A stretch of 35,925 nucleotides of DNA from Planctomycetota bacterium (lineage in GTDB: Bacteria; Planctomycetota; Planctomycetia; Pirellulales; Pirellulaceae), in NCBI GenBank assembly GCA_017303505.1, contig JAFLCP010000077.1, positions 1 through 35,925 of the forward strand. The letters are read 5' to 3'. The notes beneath the pieces were generated by a model that saw only the letters and a program-made list of their open reading frames with translations, did no database searches and was not told where the DNA came from. Positions 26,377 to 34,089 of this stretch are shown here, piece by piece (position 1 is the first letter of the stretch; each line of letters starts with the position of its first letter). The translations under genes and the position numbers were made by a program.

Positions 26377-27108
26377 TTACCTGTTGGTCAATTGATCCGC
26401 GAATTGCTTCCGCAGCAGATCGCCGAATCGGTCCATCGCCTTGATATGATCCGCAAAATCGCCCATGGGCTGCCAGCCAAACCCGTTGAGCAAAGTAAAG
26501 CAATGATGCCGAATCGCCCGTGGTGCGTTGGGAACGCCCAACGATACCAACGAAGGGCTAGTTGCGGCCAGGACTTGGCTACCATAGTTGATGGCCCAAA
26601 ACCCGAAAATCATTTCTTCTGCTGTCAGATCGTTCTCTAATTTCAAATCGCCATGTGCGACTGCATCCCGCACAATTCCCGACACAATCGACATGCATCG
26701 GCCTTCGCATTGACGAATTAAATCCTGCCTTGCCGTCGAAGACTTATTCCAAATTGTTGAATTGCGAATCCAGTCTTCTATTGCAAAATGATCGGCACAG
26801 CTTTGTGTATACAGCTCGCACGCAGCCCCAATCGCCAATAACCGCTCTCTAGGAACACGACTGGCTATCGATGCCGCTTCAAACATCTTGAGTCGCAGTT
26901 CCATTGACTCGATTGCCAAGGCCAAAACAATCTCTTCCTTGTTGGGAAAGTGGTTGTATAGCGTCCCTTTGGCGTATTCCATCAATGTTGCCAAGCGATC
27001 CATGCTCAGGGGCTGATACCCTTCGCGCAGCAGGATCGGTCGGGCTAATTTGAGAATTTGCGCCTCGCGCTCTTGGATCTCTCGTTGTTTTCGTGATGGT
27101 GTGACCAT
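26377..27108 (-). CDS. TetR family regulator of the RND efflux locus
   Basis: A 243-residue protein. The helix-turn-helix spans about residues 34-56 (LSMDRLATLMEYAKGTLYNHF), preceded by the helix with ILKLARPILLREGYQ. The C-terminal half is helical, with a loosely placed SCADHFAIEDWIR and GFWAINYGSQVLA. It lies upstream of the adaptor and pump on the same strand and carries a copy of the same operator-like motif in its own promoter, so it is very likely the autoregulated repressor of the pump. The ATG is at the expected transcription start, so the mRNA may be leaderless. Confidence 0.92.
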   Translation of the reverse strand: MVTPSRKQREIQEREAQILKLARPILLREGYQPLSMDRLATLMEYAKGTLYNHFPNKEEIVLALAIESMELRLKMFEAASIASRVPRERLLAIGAACELYTQSCADHFAIEDWIRNSTIWNKSSTARQDLIRQCEGRCMSIVSGIVRDAVAHGDLKLENDLTAEEMIFGFWAINYGSQVLAATSPSLVSLGVPNAPRAIRHHCFTLLNGFGWQPMGDFADHIKAMDRFGDLLRKQFADQLTNR

Positions 27109-27114
27109 GTGTCA

Positions 27115-27143
27115 AATATCGACGATGCGTCAAAAAAAGTCAA
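27115..27143 (-). promoter_or_regulatory. tetR promoter with operator in the spacer
   Basis: On the minus strand TTGACT (27143-27138) and GATATT (27120-27115) are 17 bp apart. The operator-like 13-mer GACGATGCGTCAA (27121-27133) sits entirely in the spacer. Seven bases beyond the -10 is the A of the tetR ATG (27108), which predicts a leaderless transcript. Confidence 0.7.
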
Positions 27144-27432
27144 GCGAAAGATCTAGGAATCCGCCCCCCACCTTTGGTAGTGCGACAAAAAACTGGAATT
27201 TCGGTTGCTAACAATACGGGGGACGAATTCCGACAGGTCTCTGTGGAAGCCTCCCCATGTCCGTCGACGATCCGGAATCGACCAGCGCAATAGATCGTAC
27301 AGGCTTATTGCCCCGAGAAGACGGGTTGCTGACATTCGTCGAACGATACGCTAACTTCTGTTGGCCATCATCGTCTCCACGCAGCTGGCAAAATTCAACC
27401 ATCGCTCTGCATTGTTTCTGTGAGAAGAACTC
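27144..27432. other. Intergenic region between tetR and alkC
   Basis: About 290 bp left of alkC with no ORF that looks coding. Only the weak 4-bp arms TCGT/ACGA around CGA were seen near the middle. GAGAAGA shortly before the GTG at 27433 is the alkC ribosome site. No other structure was recognised. Confidence 0.4.
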
Positions 27433-28554
27433 GTGTCCGGATTCAGCCTTAAAGACCACCTATTCAATGCAGAAAAAGTCGAGTATTTAGGCAGTTTGCT
27501 CGCTGGGAATGGTCGCACGTTTCCCAAACGGAAGTTTGTCAATTCGGTAATGAAAGAACTTCCCCAACTAGAACTGAAACAGAGAATCGTGTGCATCGCT
27601 GTAAACTTAAAAGAAGCGTTGCCAGCTAGTTTTCCCGAATCGGTTCAACACCTGCTAGATTCTTTGCCACCACCCTTGGATGAAACCAAAACCGATGATG
27701 ACTTCGGCGATTTCATCTTTGCGCCTCTTGGCGAGTTTGTCGTGCGCAATGGAATGAGCCGCGAGGACGTCTCGCTCTCCTTGAGTGCACTTAAGGAACT
27801 GACCAAGCGGTTTTCTATGGAGGATTCCCTACGCTACTTCATACGGCAACATCCGCGTGAAACCGTAAAAGAGCTCAATCGGTGGGCGAAGGATAAAAAC
27901 TATCATGTACGCCGGCTTGTCAGCGAATCCACACGCCCCCTCCTCCCTTGGTCTGGCCGCATCGATTTATCTACGGATGTTACGCTCCCACTGCTTGATC
28001 AACTGCACGCCGACAAAACGCGTTATGTCACCAGAAGTGTGGCGAATCATCTCAATGACATAGCCAAAACTCAGCCGGATTTGGTGGTCGAAACTCTCAA
28101 ACGTTGGCGCTCGCAACAACGGCAACACCCTGATGAACTGAACTGGATGACAAGGCATGCGTTGCGGACTTTGATCAAACAGGGACATGCTGCGTCACTT
28201 TCACTGCTTGGATTTAATACCTCTCCCAAAATTCAATGCAGCGACATTCGTTTGTCCAAGTCTTCCCTGAAGATGGGAGACACACTAGAGTTTTCGCTGG
28301 ACATCATTGCGGAACGCGATGAATCTTTGGTCGTCGATTATGCGATTGATTTTGTAAAGGCGACAGGTAAACGTTCGGTCAAGGTATATAAGGCAACCAA
28401 AGTCACGCTGAAAAAGGGAGAGCAAATAACAGTAACGAAAAGGCACAAACTTCTTGCCAAAGCCACTACTTACCAACTCTACCCTGGCAAACACCATTTG
28501 ACCGTTCAAATTAACGGGCAACCGGTCGGCAATCAAGCGTTTGATTTAGCCTAG
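27433..28554 (+). CDS. alkC: AlkC-type DNA alkylation repair glycosylase with Ig-like tail
   Basis: A 373-residue protein starting at GTG. Residues about 1-260 are paired helices of the HEAT-like (ALK) superfamily that includes AlkD and AlkC, with FPKRKFVNSVMKELPQLELKQR, YFIRQHPRETVKELNRWAKD and NYHVRRLVSESTRP. Residues about 266-373 form a beta-rich Ig-like domain (DIRLSKSSLKMGDTLEFSLDI, KATTYQLYPGKHHLTVQING), which sets AlkC apart from AlkD. AlkC excises 3-methyl adducts without flipping the base. It is single and divergent from the efflux regulator. The family call is strong; activity was not tested by residue comparison. Confidence 0.88.
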   Translation: MSGFSLKDHLFNAEKVEYLGSLLAGNGRTFPKRKFVNSVMKELPQLELKQRIVCIAVNLKEALPASFPESVQHLLDSLPPPLDETKTDDDFGDFIFAPLGEFVVRNGMSREDVSLSLSALKELTKRFSMEDSLRYFIRQHPRETVKELNRWAKDKNYHVRRLVSESTRPLLPWSGRIDLSTDVTLPLLDQLHADKTRYVTRSVANHLNDIAKTQPDLVVETLKRWRSQQRQHPDELNWMTRHALRTLIKQGHAASLSLLGFNTSPKIQCSDIRLSKSSLKMGDTLEFSLDIIAERDESLVVDYAIDFVKATGKRSVKVYKATKVTLKKGEQITVTKRHKLLAKATTYQLYPGKHHLTVQINGQPVGNQAFDLA

Positions 28555-28667
28555 CGAGTGACAAACCTGAACGCTAAGCCATACATTCCGCAAGATGCTG
28601 ATGAGTTTTCAAGCAATACAATGGACCGTGATGCGAAAACATCATTGACAACACAGAGCGGCTTTTC

Positions 28668-29483
28668 TCACCACTCGCGCCAGCGGTCGACCAGATCTCT
28701 ATTTCCGAGTCCACACGCATTGGCAACCAATTCGAACTCATCGCAAATGTCCTCGCGCAGAATCGTATCGATGAACTTGTCCATGCTGTTATCGAGTTGA
28801 TTGAACGCCTCGATGCAACCTTGCAGTATCTTAATGCGATCGTTTTCTGTTGCCTTTTCATTCAACTGACTCAATGCCTGCACGGTCTCCTTCATGATCT
28901 TTCGTGACGCGCGAATTACTTTCACCGACTGATCGCCATCCCAACTCTCGAAGAATTTCATTTTTTGTAGTTCACGAAGTGTCGGTAACTTTGGCTCCCC
29001 TCGAGTCGTTTCAGTGGGCAAGTTCGGTTTCTTAACAGGAACTTGCGATTTCGCTTCCTCTGCCAATAGATTGTCTCGATCATGATCCCATCTCCATTGC
29101 AACAAGACCTGCAATGGTGTTCCCTGCCAGCCGCCATGCGAATAGCATTTCATTTGCCGTTCTTTACTTGTGGGCTCAAGCACCCCGATGGGAATAAAAT
29201 TCTCAGGCACAGCATCATTCACCCAATGCACATGCGGCTGCCCCTTCCAAGCATGATGAGTCAAAACTAACACCGCGCGCATCGCTTCCAGAGGTTCTTG
29301 CGGAAGTTCGTTTCCAATCCAAGGGGAGCCAGCCACAAGCACACTCGCCGCCCCAAACTCTTTCGACTCTTTATCTGTGGAAGTTTTCAAGACGCGACAA
29401 ACGCCAAAGCGGCCATCTTTCAAGGGACAGGCAAAAACTTCGCCCGCTGTCGGCAACACCACGTTCTTCTTTCGCTTTCCCAT
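28668..29483 (-). CDS. Unknown protein, Imm26-like N-terminus possible
   Basis: A 271-residue protein from the ATG at 29483, preceded by GGAAAGG at 6 nt. A GTG at 29627 would add 48 residues with no domain in them. The N-terminal third has a beta-rich appearance (VLPTAGEVFACPLKDGRFGVCRVL and SVLVAGSPWIGNEL), loosely like Imm26 immunity proteins. A central YSHGGWQGTPLQVLLQWRW segment follows, then a Pro/Lys linker and a helical C-terminus from about 190. I do not recognise it. It is convergent with alkC and divergent from the HTTM pair. Confidence 0.65.
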   Translation of the reverse strand: MGKRKKNVVLPTAGEVFACPLKDGRFGVCRVLKTSTDKESKEFGAASVLVAGSPWIGNELPQEPLEAMRAVLVLTHHAWKGQPHVHWVNDAVPENFIPIGVLEPTSKERQMKCYSHGGWQGTPLQVLLQWRWDHDRDNLLAEEAKSQVPVKKPNLPTETTRGEPKLPTLRELQKMKFFESWDGDQSVKVIRASRKIMKETVQALSQLNEKATENDRIKILQGCIEAFNQLDNSMDKFIDTILREDICDEFELVANACGLGNRDLVDRWREW

Positions 29484-29668
29484 CCCCACCCTTTCCAAAA
29501 GAAATCCGTCGTTCCCTACCCCAAAATCACAGTCCCCAAGATCTCCAGCTTCCGTCAGATCCGTACCAATGTTGCCGGTGTTAGCGATTATACCTCTGAC
29601 GAACCTCCGGTCATTTAGGGAAGCCACAAATTTGCTTTATCTCTCTACCGAACCCGAGAATACTGAGA

Positions 29669-30370
29669 ATGCTGGGGCTACTAGAGTTATTCCCCAATCA
29701 ATTGCGAGATACATTGCGTCAGGTCAGCGAACCGGATTGTCAGGAACACGATATGCAAGACGTCGCACCCGATCGCAAACCGTGGAAAACATGGTGCATC
29801 CGCATTTTTCTTGGCGCATTCATTTTAGCCATTGGGATCGATACCGTACCGTCGCATTACACTGCGATTGAGCCCATTCGCAAGCCGCTCAATTTTGCGC
29901 TCAATACGCTGGGACTTGGTCAAGGAGATTGGCCTCTCTTCGCCCCCAATCCCATCATCAATAACAATACGATTGTGGCAGAGATAGAAGACCAGAAACA
30001 GCAACGATTTCAATGGAGCTCACCCGATTGGTCGCAAAAAAGTGTCTGGTTCAAGTTCCATCAATTCAGACAAATGAATTATTTCCAACGCTTGCCGCGT
30101 TATCCGCTCGCCTATGAAAACTTCGCAAACTACCTGGCACAGGCAGTCCCTAACCAACAGGCCGTAAGACCTGTGCTGCATCTCGTCGCCAATCCTACAG
30201 GACCTGATAATCCGAGCATGACAAAACCATTGCGACAACTTACGCTGAGTCAAGCGCAATTTGAAATCGTACTGCCCGAAGGTGAAGAGCTACCCCAAAC
30301 CGACGATATCTACTGGAGCTATCAGCAGCGTCTACTGTGGCATCTCGATATTGGGTCCCCTTCCCCATGA
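29669..30370 (+). CDS. HTTM-associated small membrane-anchored protein
   Basis: A 233-residue protein; an ATG at 29753 preceded by AGGA would shorten it by 28. One hydrophobic segment at about 42-60 anchors a non-cytoplasmic domain with GQGDWPLFAPNPIINN and FQWSSPDWSQK. Similar 'W-x-L/M-FAP-P ... SPDW' proteins sit next to HTTM genes. Its stop overlaps the HTTM gene start by 4 nt (ATGA), so the pair is co-translated and probably forms a complex. The function is unknown. Confidence 0.72.
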   Translation: MLGLLELFPNQLRDTLRQVSEPDCQEHDMQDVAPDRKPWKTWCIRIFLGAFILAIGIDTVPSHYTAIEPIRKPLNFALNTLGLGQGDWPLFAPNPIINNNTIVAEIEDQKQQRFQWSSPDWSQKSVWFKFHQFRQMNYFQRLPRYPLAYENFANYLAQAVPNQQAVRPVLHLVANPTGPDNPSMTKPLRQLTLSQAQFEIVLPEGEELPQTDDIYWSYQQRLLWHLDIGSPSP

Positions 30371-31284
30371 TGAAGTTGGTAACACGGCTCGATCAACACA
30401 TCCTTAAGGGAGGCGACATTGCCATAGTCCCCTTTCTGCGTATCATCTATGGAACGTTGGTGCTCATACATCTTGTAACACTGTGGCCCAACGCTGAATT
30501 GTGGTTTACCGATCAAGGTGTCTTGAAGACATCGGCCGCACAACAATTGTTAAATGGAAACCAATGGTCCATTTTGTTCTGGCTTCCCAGTACCACTTTG
30601 GTTGTGCAGTGCTGCCTCGGCATGATGTTCGTTCATACAATCCTGTTACTATTAGGTATTGCCTCAAGGCTTCAGGCGGCATGCCTCTTTCTGTGGCTGA
30701 TATCATTTCAGAATCGAAACTTCTTGATTCTCGATGGCGAAGATACGCTGATGCGGCTGTATGCGTTCTTTCTCATTTGGTTACCACTAGATGACCGTTT
30801 CTCGATAACCAGTGCCGTGAGAAAGAAAAAACAAACGCCTTCGAAAGAACGGTCCCCTTGGGCACTCCGCTTAATCCAATTCCAAATCATTGCCCTGTAT
30901 GCTTCAACAGCTTTATGCAAACTGCAGGGCGATACTTGGCATGTTGGAACCGCGATGTGGTATGTATCCAAAATGACGGACAACTTTGGACGTCTGGTTC
31001 CCGCGACACTCTTCGATTATTACGCTGTCAGCGCTTTTGCAACGTGGTCAGCCTTATTACTCGAACTAACTTTGCCAATTGCGTTGCTGATTCCGCGTAC
31101 ACGCAAATGGGGAATGGTCGCTGGCCTGATGCTCCATTTAGGTATTGAAGTATCCATGAACCTTTTCCTATTCCAATGGTTCATGATTTTCGGGCTCTTG
31201 AGTTTCTTTCGCCGCGAAGATTGGAGTTGGCTTACCAAACGGGTAGCAGCCCAAAAGTTAACAACTTCGAGCATTACCAATTGA
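30367..31284 (+). CDS. HTTM domain membrane protein (VKGC-related)
   Basis: A 305-residue protein from the ATG at 30367. Multiple hydrophobic helices surround conserved HTTM features: SFQNRNFLILDGEDTLMRL near the middle, IQFQIIALYASTALCKLQGDTWHVGTAMWYV, and LMLHLGIEVSMNLFLFQWFMI. HTTM proteins share the transmembrane part of vitamin K-dependent gamma-carboxylase but usually lack its catalytic part, and none is seen here. It overlaps the upstream partner gene by 4 nt. Its activity is unknown; carboxylation is not supported. Confidence 0.85.
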   Translation: MMKLVTRLDQHILKGGDIAIVPFLRIIYGTLVLIHLVTLWPNAELWFTDQGVLKTSAAQQLLNGNQWSILFWLPSTTLVVQCCLGMMFVHTILLLLGIASRLQAACLFLWLISFQNRNFLILDGEDTLMRLYAFFLIWLPLDDRFSITSAVRKKKQTPSKERSPWALRLIQFQIIALYASTALCKLQGDTWHVGTAMWYVSKMTDNFGRLVPATLFDYYAVSAFATWSALLLELTLPIALLIPRTRKWGMVAGLMLHLGIEVSMNLFLFQWFMIFGLLSFFRREDWSWLTKRVAAQKLTTSSITN

Positions 31285-31359
31285 GCTCATTTTTCAGTGG
31301 AGTCCTCCGATATTCAACGCCTCCGGAAGACATGTTCGAATCCGCTTTGGACAAATCGC

Positions 31360-32097
31360 TCATCGGGCTAACTTCCGCACCTCAATAACGTGCTTTTGCT
31401 TAGGAATCCGAGTGTCGATCACGAAATGACCTTTTCTCGATATTTGCAAGGTCTTTGAAGACACCTCGCTCAACTTCGCAAGTTGGGCTGAACCAATTCG
31501 CATGCGAAACGGTACTTCCATATTCTCGGGCAAGTTCGCAAAAGCCGTCTTTCCATCGACGTCTGTGATTTGACTGAGGGTATGATCGATCATCAACAAA
31601 CTCGCAGGTTGTACACCTCTTAAGCCCAATACTTCCACAACGCTCACCATCGCTTCGGCACTGGTGATCTCATACTCATCCGAAGAAACGCCCACCGGAG
31701 GATTACTAAAAAACAGGAACGTCAGTGGGTACTTTCCATCGATTTTGGTTTGCAGCTTATCCCCCACAAATGCGATGGAAGCCTCGGGTTTCAGTACACC
31801 GTTGACCACTTCAAATTTTCGTTCGCGTGATTCGGTCGGTACAGCACTCTTTTTCAACCATTCTTCAATCTTCTCGTTTCGAACCATCGCAATTGGTGGA
31901 ACATAGATATAAACATTTTCAAAGGGTCTCTGCTCCCTTCCCTCTTCCACCTCAACCACTTGAATAGAAATCTCTTGATCAGCCTGAGCTACACATACTC
32001 CGCTTACCGCACGAGTTGCTACCCAACAGGCGATGACGAGAATTATCAGCCCCGAGCAGTTGAATCTATGCCGAGTGTTTTGCTGTCCGATTATCAT
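31360..32097 (-). CDS. Exported protein of unknown function
   Basis: A 245-residue protein. A hydrophobic stretch at about 16-37 (LIILVIACWVATRAVSGVCVA) is a signal peptide or anchor. The mature part looks beta-rich, with QEISIQVVEVEEG, a VYIYVPPIAMVR segment and, near the end, ITDVDGKTAFANLPENMEVPFRMRI. That last phrase resembles carboxypeptidase-regulatory-like Ig folds seen in planctomycete surface proteins. The start has no clear ribosome site. I do not recognise a family. Confidence 0.65.
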   Translation of the reverse strand: MIIGQQNTRHRFNCSGLIILVIACWVATRAVSGVCVAQADQEISIQVVEVEEGREQRPFENVYIYVPPIAMVRNEKIEEWLKKSAVPTESRERKFEVVNGVLKPEASIAFVGDKLQTKIDGKYPLTFLFFSNPPVGVSSDEYEITSAEAMVSVVEVLGLRGVQPASLLMIDHTLSQITDVDGKTAFANLPENMEVPFRMRIGSAQLAKLSEVSSKTLQISRKGHFVIDTRIPKQKHVIEVRKLAR

Positions 32098-32246
32098 CTG
32101 AACTCCTTCGATTCTTCAGGTTAGGCGTGTTTCGAGGAAAGATGTCTCTTCGCACGTAAATGATTTCACCCTCTAAAGCAGAGCCTTCTATCCATACGAG
32201 TTTCTTGTGTTCCGTGCATCCAACCGATAGCAATTTTCTCTCGATT

Positions 32247-32612
32247 TCAAACATCTTTGGCGTGCATTGCTTCCTTGAAAGTCGCCCCGAGTTTTTGCAA
32301 ACTCTTGATGCATGGAATGACTTCCTCACCCAGTACGGTGAGTGTGTACTCCGTTCGTGGCGGAATTTCTGCGAACACTTTTTTGCGAAGGAGGCCCGAA
32401 GCCTCCAGCTCTTTCAATTGAAGCGATAGCGTTCTATCGGTGATCTTACCCTCAGGCAAATGCTCATTAAGGCTTCTCTTGATATCCGAAAATCGCATTT
32501 TCCCGTTTCTTAAACGCCAAACTATCGGTAGCTTCCATTTGCCACCGATGTGGTCTAGCACAAGTTGAACAGGATTATTGTAGATTGTATCACCGATCTT
32601 AAATGCGGGCAT
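32247..32612 (-). CDS. HxlR family transcriptional regulator
   Basis: A 121-residue winged-helix protein. The ATG at 32612 follows AGGAGA by 7 nt. The HxlR signature IGGKWKLPIVWRL, RFSDIKRSL, ITDRTLSLQLKELEASGL and RTEYTLTVLGEEVIP is complete. The cysteine that often precedes the GGKW segment in redox-sensing members is replaced by Asn. It is divergent from the F420-reductase-like gene, with a perfect 12-bp palindrome between, and probably controls it. Confidence 0.92.
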   Translation of the reverse strand: MPAFKIGDTIYNNPVQLVLDHIGGKWKLPIVWRLRNGKMRFSDIKRSLNEHLPEGKITDRTLSLQLKELEASGLLRKKVFAEIPPRTEYTLTVLGEEVIPCIKSLQKLGATFKEAMHAKDV

Positions 32613-32719
32613 CAGCGTTTCTCCTAATTCGTTTTGCGATACTGCAATTACTCTCAACTCGCAGTAACACTCTCACGGTCCTATCTTCCAGCCCTTGGAA
32701 TACTCGATCAATAGCTCGG

Positions 32720-32731
32720 AGTATATATACT
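32720..32731. promoter_or_regulatory. Palindrome between hxlR-type regulator and F420-reductase-like gene
   Basis: AGTATATATACT is a perfect 12-bp palindrome, 108 bp upstream of the regulator start and 118 bp upstream of the reductase start. The central position in a 236-bp divergent intergenic region suits an HxlR operator. A low-complexity TA centre means chance is possible. Confidence 0.4.
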
Positions 32732-32848
32732 ATCAGTTCTGCCAGTACTTGTCTCTTTGATATCGCATGCCATATTGGAATGTAGCGTATCTCGATTTGA
32801 ACTATATCCCTTTCTATTGCGTGTTATTGTCCCTGGGGAGATGAAGCT

Positions 32849-33484
32849 ATGAAAATCGCATTTATCGGTTATGGACAAGTGGGAAGTGCACTTGCGGATC
32901 AACTTCAACGACGCGGGCATCAAGTCACATTGGCTGCCCACGACGCCACATCCAACAGCGTCCAAAGATCCCTACAGCGTAATCCTGCATTGTTAGTCCA
33001 ATCACCTCAGTCAGCGATTCACTCTGCCGAGGTCGTTTTTTTGGCGACACCTTTTAGCGCCAATGCATCAGTGCTGGAGGACATGAAGCAAGAACTAATT
33101 GGAAAGATCGTAGTTGATTGTACCAACCCTGTTGGAGCTGGCCTTTCCCATGGGCTCAATAGTGTTCAATCGGGTAGCGAGATGGTGCAAAGCCTGATTC
33201 CGCTGTCAAAGGTAGTCAAAGCCTTTACCATTTATGGATTTGAGAATTTTGAGGACAATCACTTTCCCACCTATAACATCAAACCAACGATGATGTTTTG
33301 CGGAAACGACCCAGAGGCAAAGCTGGTCGTAAGCCAACTGATTTCGGATTTAGCTTGGGAGCCTCTCGACGTAGGTGATCTGAAACAGGCATTACATCTG
33401 GAACACATGACACTACTATGGATTCGCATGGTTCGAATGCAACAGCGATCGCCTTATACGGTGTGGGCCATGCTGCAGAAATAG
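32849..33484 (+). CDS. NADPH-dependent F420 reductase-like oxidoreductase
   Basis: A 211-residue protein with an N-terminal Rossmann fold (GYGQVGSALA, residues 7-16), then VVFLATPF, VVDCTNPVG and a C-terminal DVGDLKQALHLEHMTLLWIRM segment. This is the F420_oxidored family, of usual length. Members transfer hydride between NADP and deazaflavin F420 or act on other substrates, and many lineages with this fold do not make F420. It is divergent from the HxlR regulator. The family is secure, the substrate is not. Confidence 0.88.
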   Translation: MKIAFIGYGQVGSALADQLQRRGHQVTLAAHDATSNSVQRSLQRNPALLVQSPQSAIHSAEVVFLATPFSANASVLEDMKQELIGKIVVDCTNPVGAGLSHGLNSVQSGSEMVQSLIPLSKVVKAFTIYGFENFEDNHFPTYNIKPTMMFCGNDPEAKLVVSQLISDLAWEPLDVGDLKQALHLEHMTLLWIRMVRMQQRSPYTVWAMLQK

Positions 33485-33544
33485 AGTGTTGCTGCAGTGA
33501 TCGCTATACACATTAATTTGAAAATGTTGCGATTGAGGGAACGA

Positions 33545-33583
33545 GCGAGAGCCAAGTTGACAGGAATGCCCTTGGTCTCTCGC
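33545..33583. repeat. Inverted repeat/hairpin downstream of the F420-reductase-like gene
   Basis: GCGAGAG-CCAAG and CTTGG-CTCTCGC pair over 12 bp with a 1-nt bulge and a 14-nt loop. It lies 60 bp past the stop of the reductase-like gene. There is no U-tract on either side, so it may be a Rho-assisted terminator or an RNA-protecting stem. Confidence 0.4.
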
Positions 33584-33635
33584 GACTTGAAGTCCAATCG
33601 ATTACTTCCCTGTACCAGAAGTCACCCAGCATGCG

Positions 33636-33848
33636 TTAATAGCTAACAATCTCGTAATCATTTGGGTTTAGCCGGTGTCTGCAAAGGAGTTGCTGTTGTT
33701 CTCCAGGATTCAGATCATTGATTATCAAGTCTACGATTGCCTTCAGGTCCGAACGATTCTGCCCGAATACGACAGTCTTCTCGCCCGTTTGCCAAGAATG
33801 AGCGCCGGACGACAAGAACCGCAAGGGCACTTCTCGAGAGAATCTCAT
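33636..33848 (-). CDS. Doubtful small ORF
   Basis: A 70-residue frame with reasonable codon use and an ATG start, but without a ribosome site. The C-terminal half (SDLKAIVDLIINDLNPGEQQ) looks helical and protein-like. It matches nothing I recognise and could be a real small gene, a gene remnant or chance. Confidence 0.25.
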   Translation of the reverse strand: MRFSREVPLRFLSSGAHSWQTGEKTVVFGQNRSDLKAIVDLIINDLNPGEQQQLLCRHRLNPNDYEIVSY

Positions 33849-34089
33849 TTTACGTTATATCCGACACTCTAGCTTAAAAACAAAGTCCGATTTTCGTGTT
33901 CTTACTTTTCTCTGTTTCCGCAATACATTGTAAGCGTTCTTTACGTCGAGTTCAGTACAGTATAAATTCAGAGTTCCAGGTAAGCTTTAACGGCTATTCT
34001 TGACAGCGCACGGCATTGCAAAATGCTAGGCACAGAAAACCGTTTCCATATCGTCGCTTCACCAAGTCGCCACAAACAGGAATCGTAAG

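Larger units (their letters stand above)
33485..34089. other. 605-bp intergenic region
   Basis: This gap holds a hairpin at 33545-33583 and a doubtful minus-strand ORF at 33636-33848, both listed separately. A possible weak promoter for the PQQ-type gene, TTTACG and TATAAA, occurs near 33938-33965 with too short a spacer to trust. Nothing else was recognised. Confidence 0.4.

Noticed and set aside
30367..31284. Vitamin K-dependent gamma-carboxylase activity for the HTTM protein
   Set aside because: Only the membrane core is present; the downstream catalytic portion is absent and length is too short.
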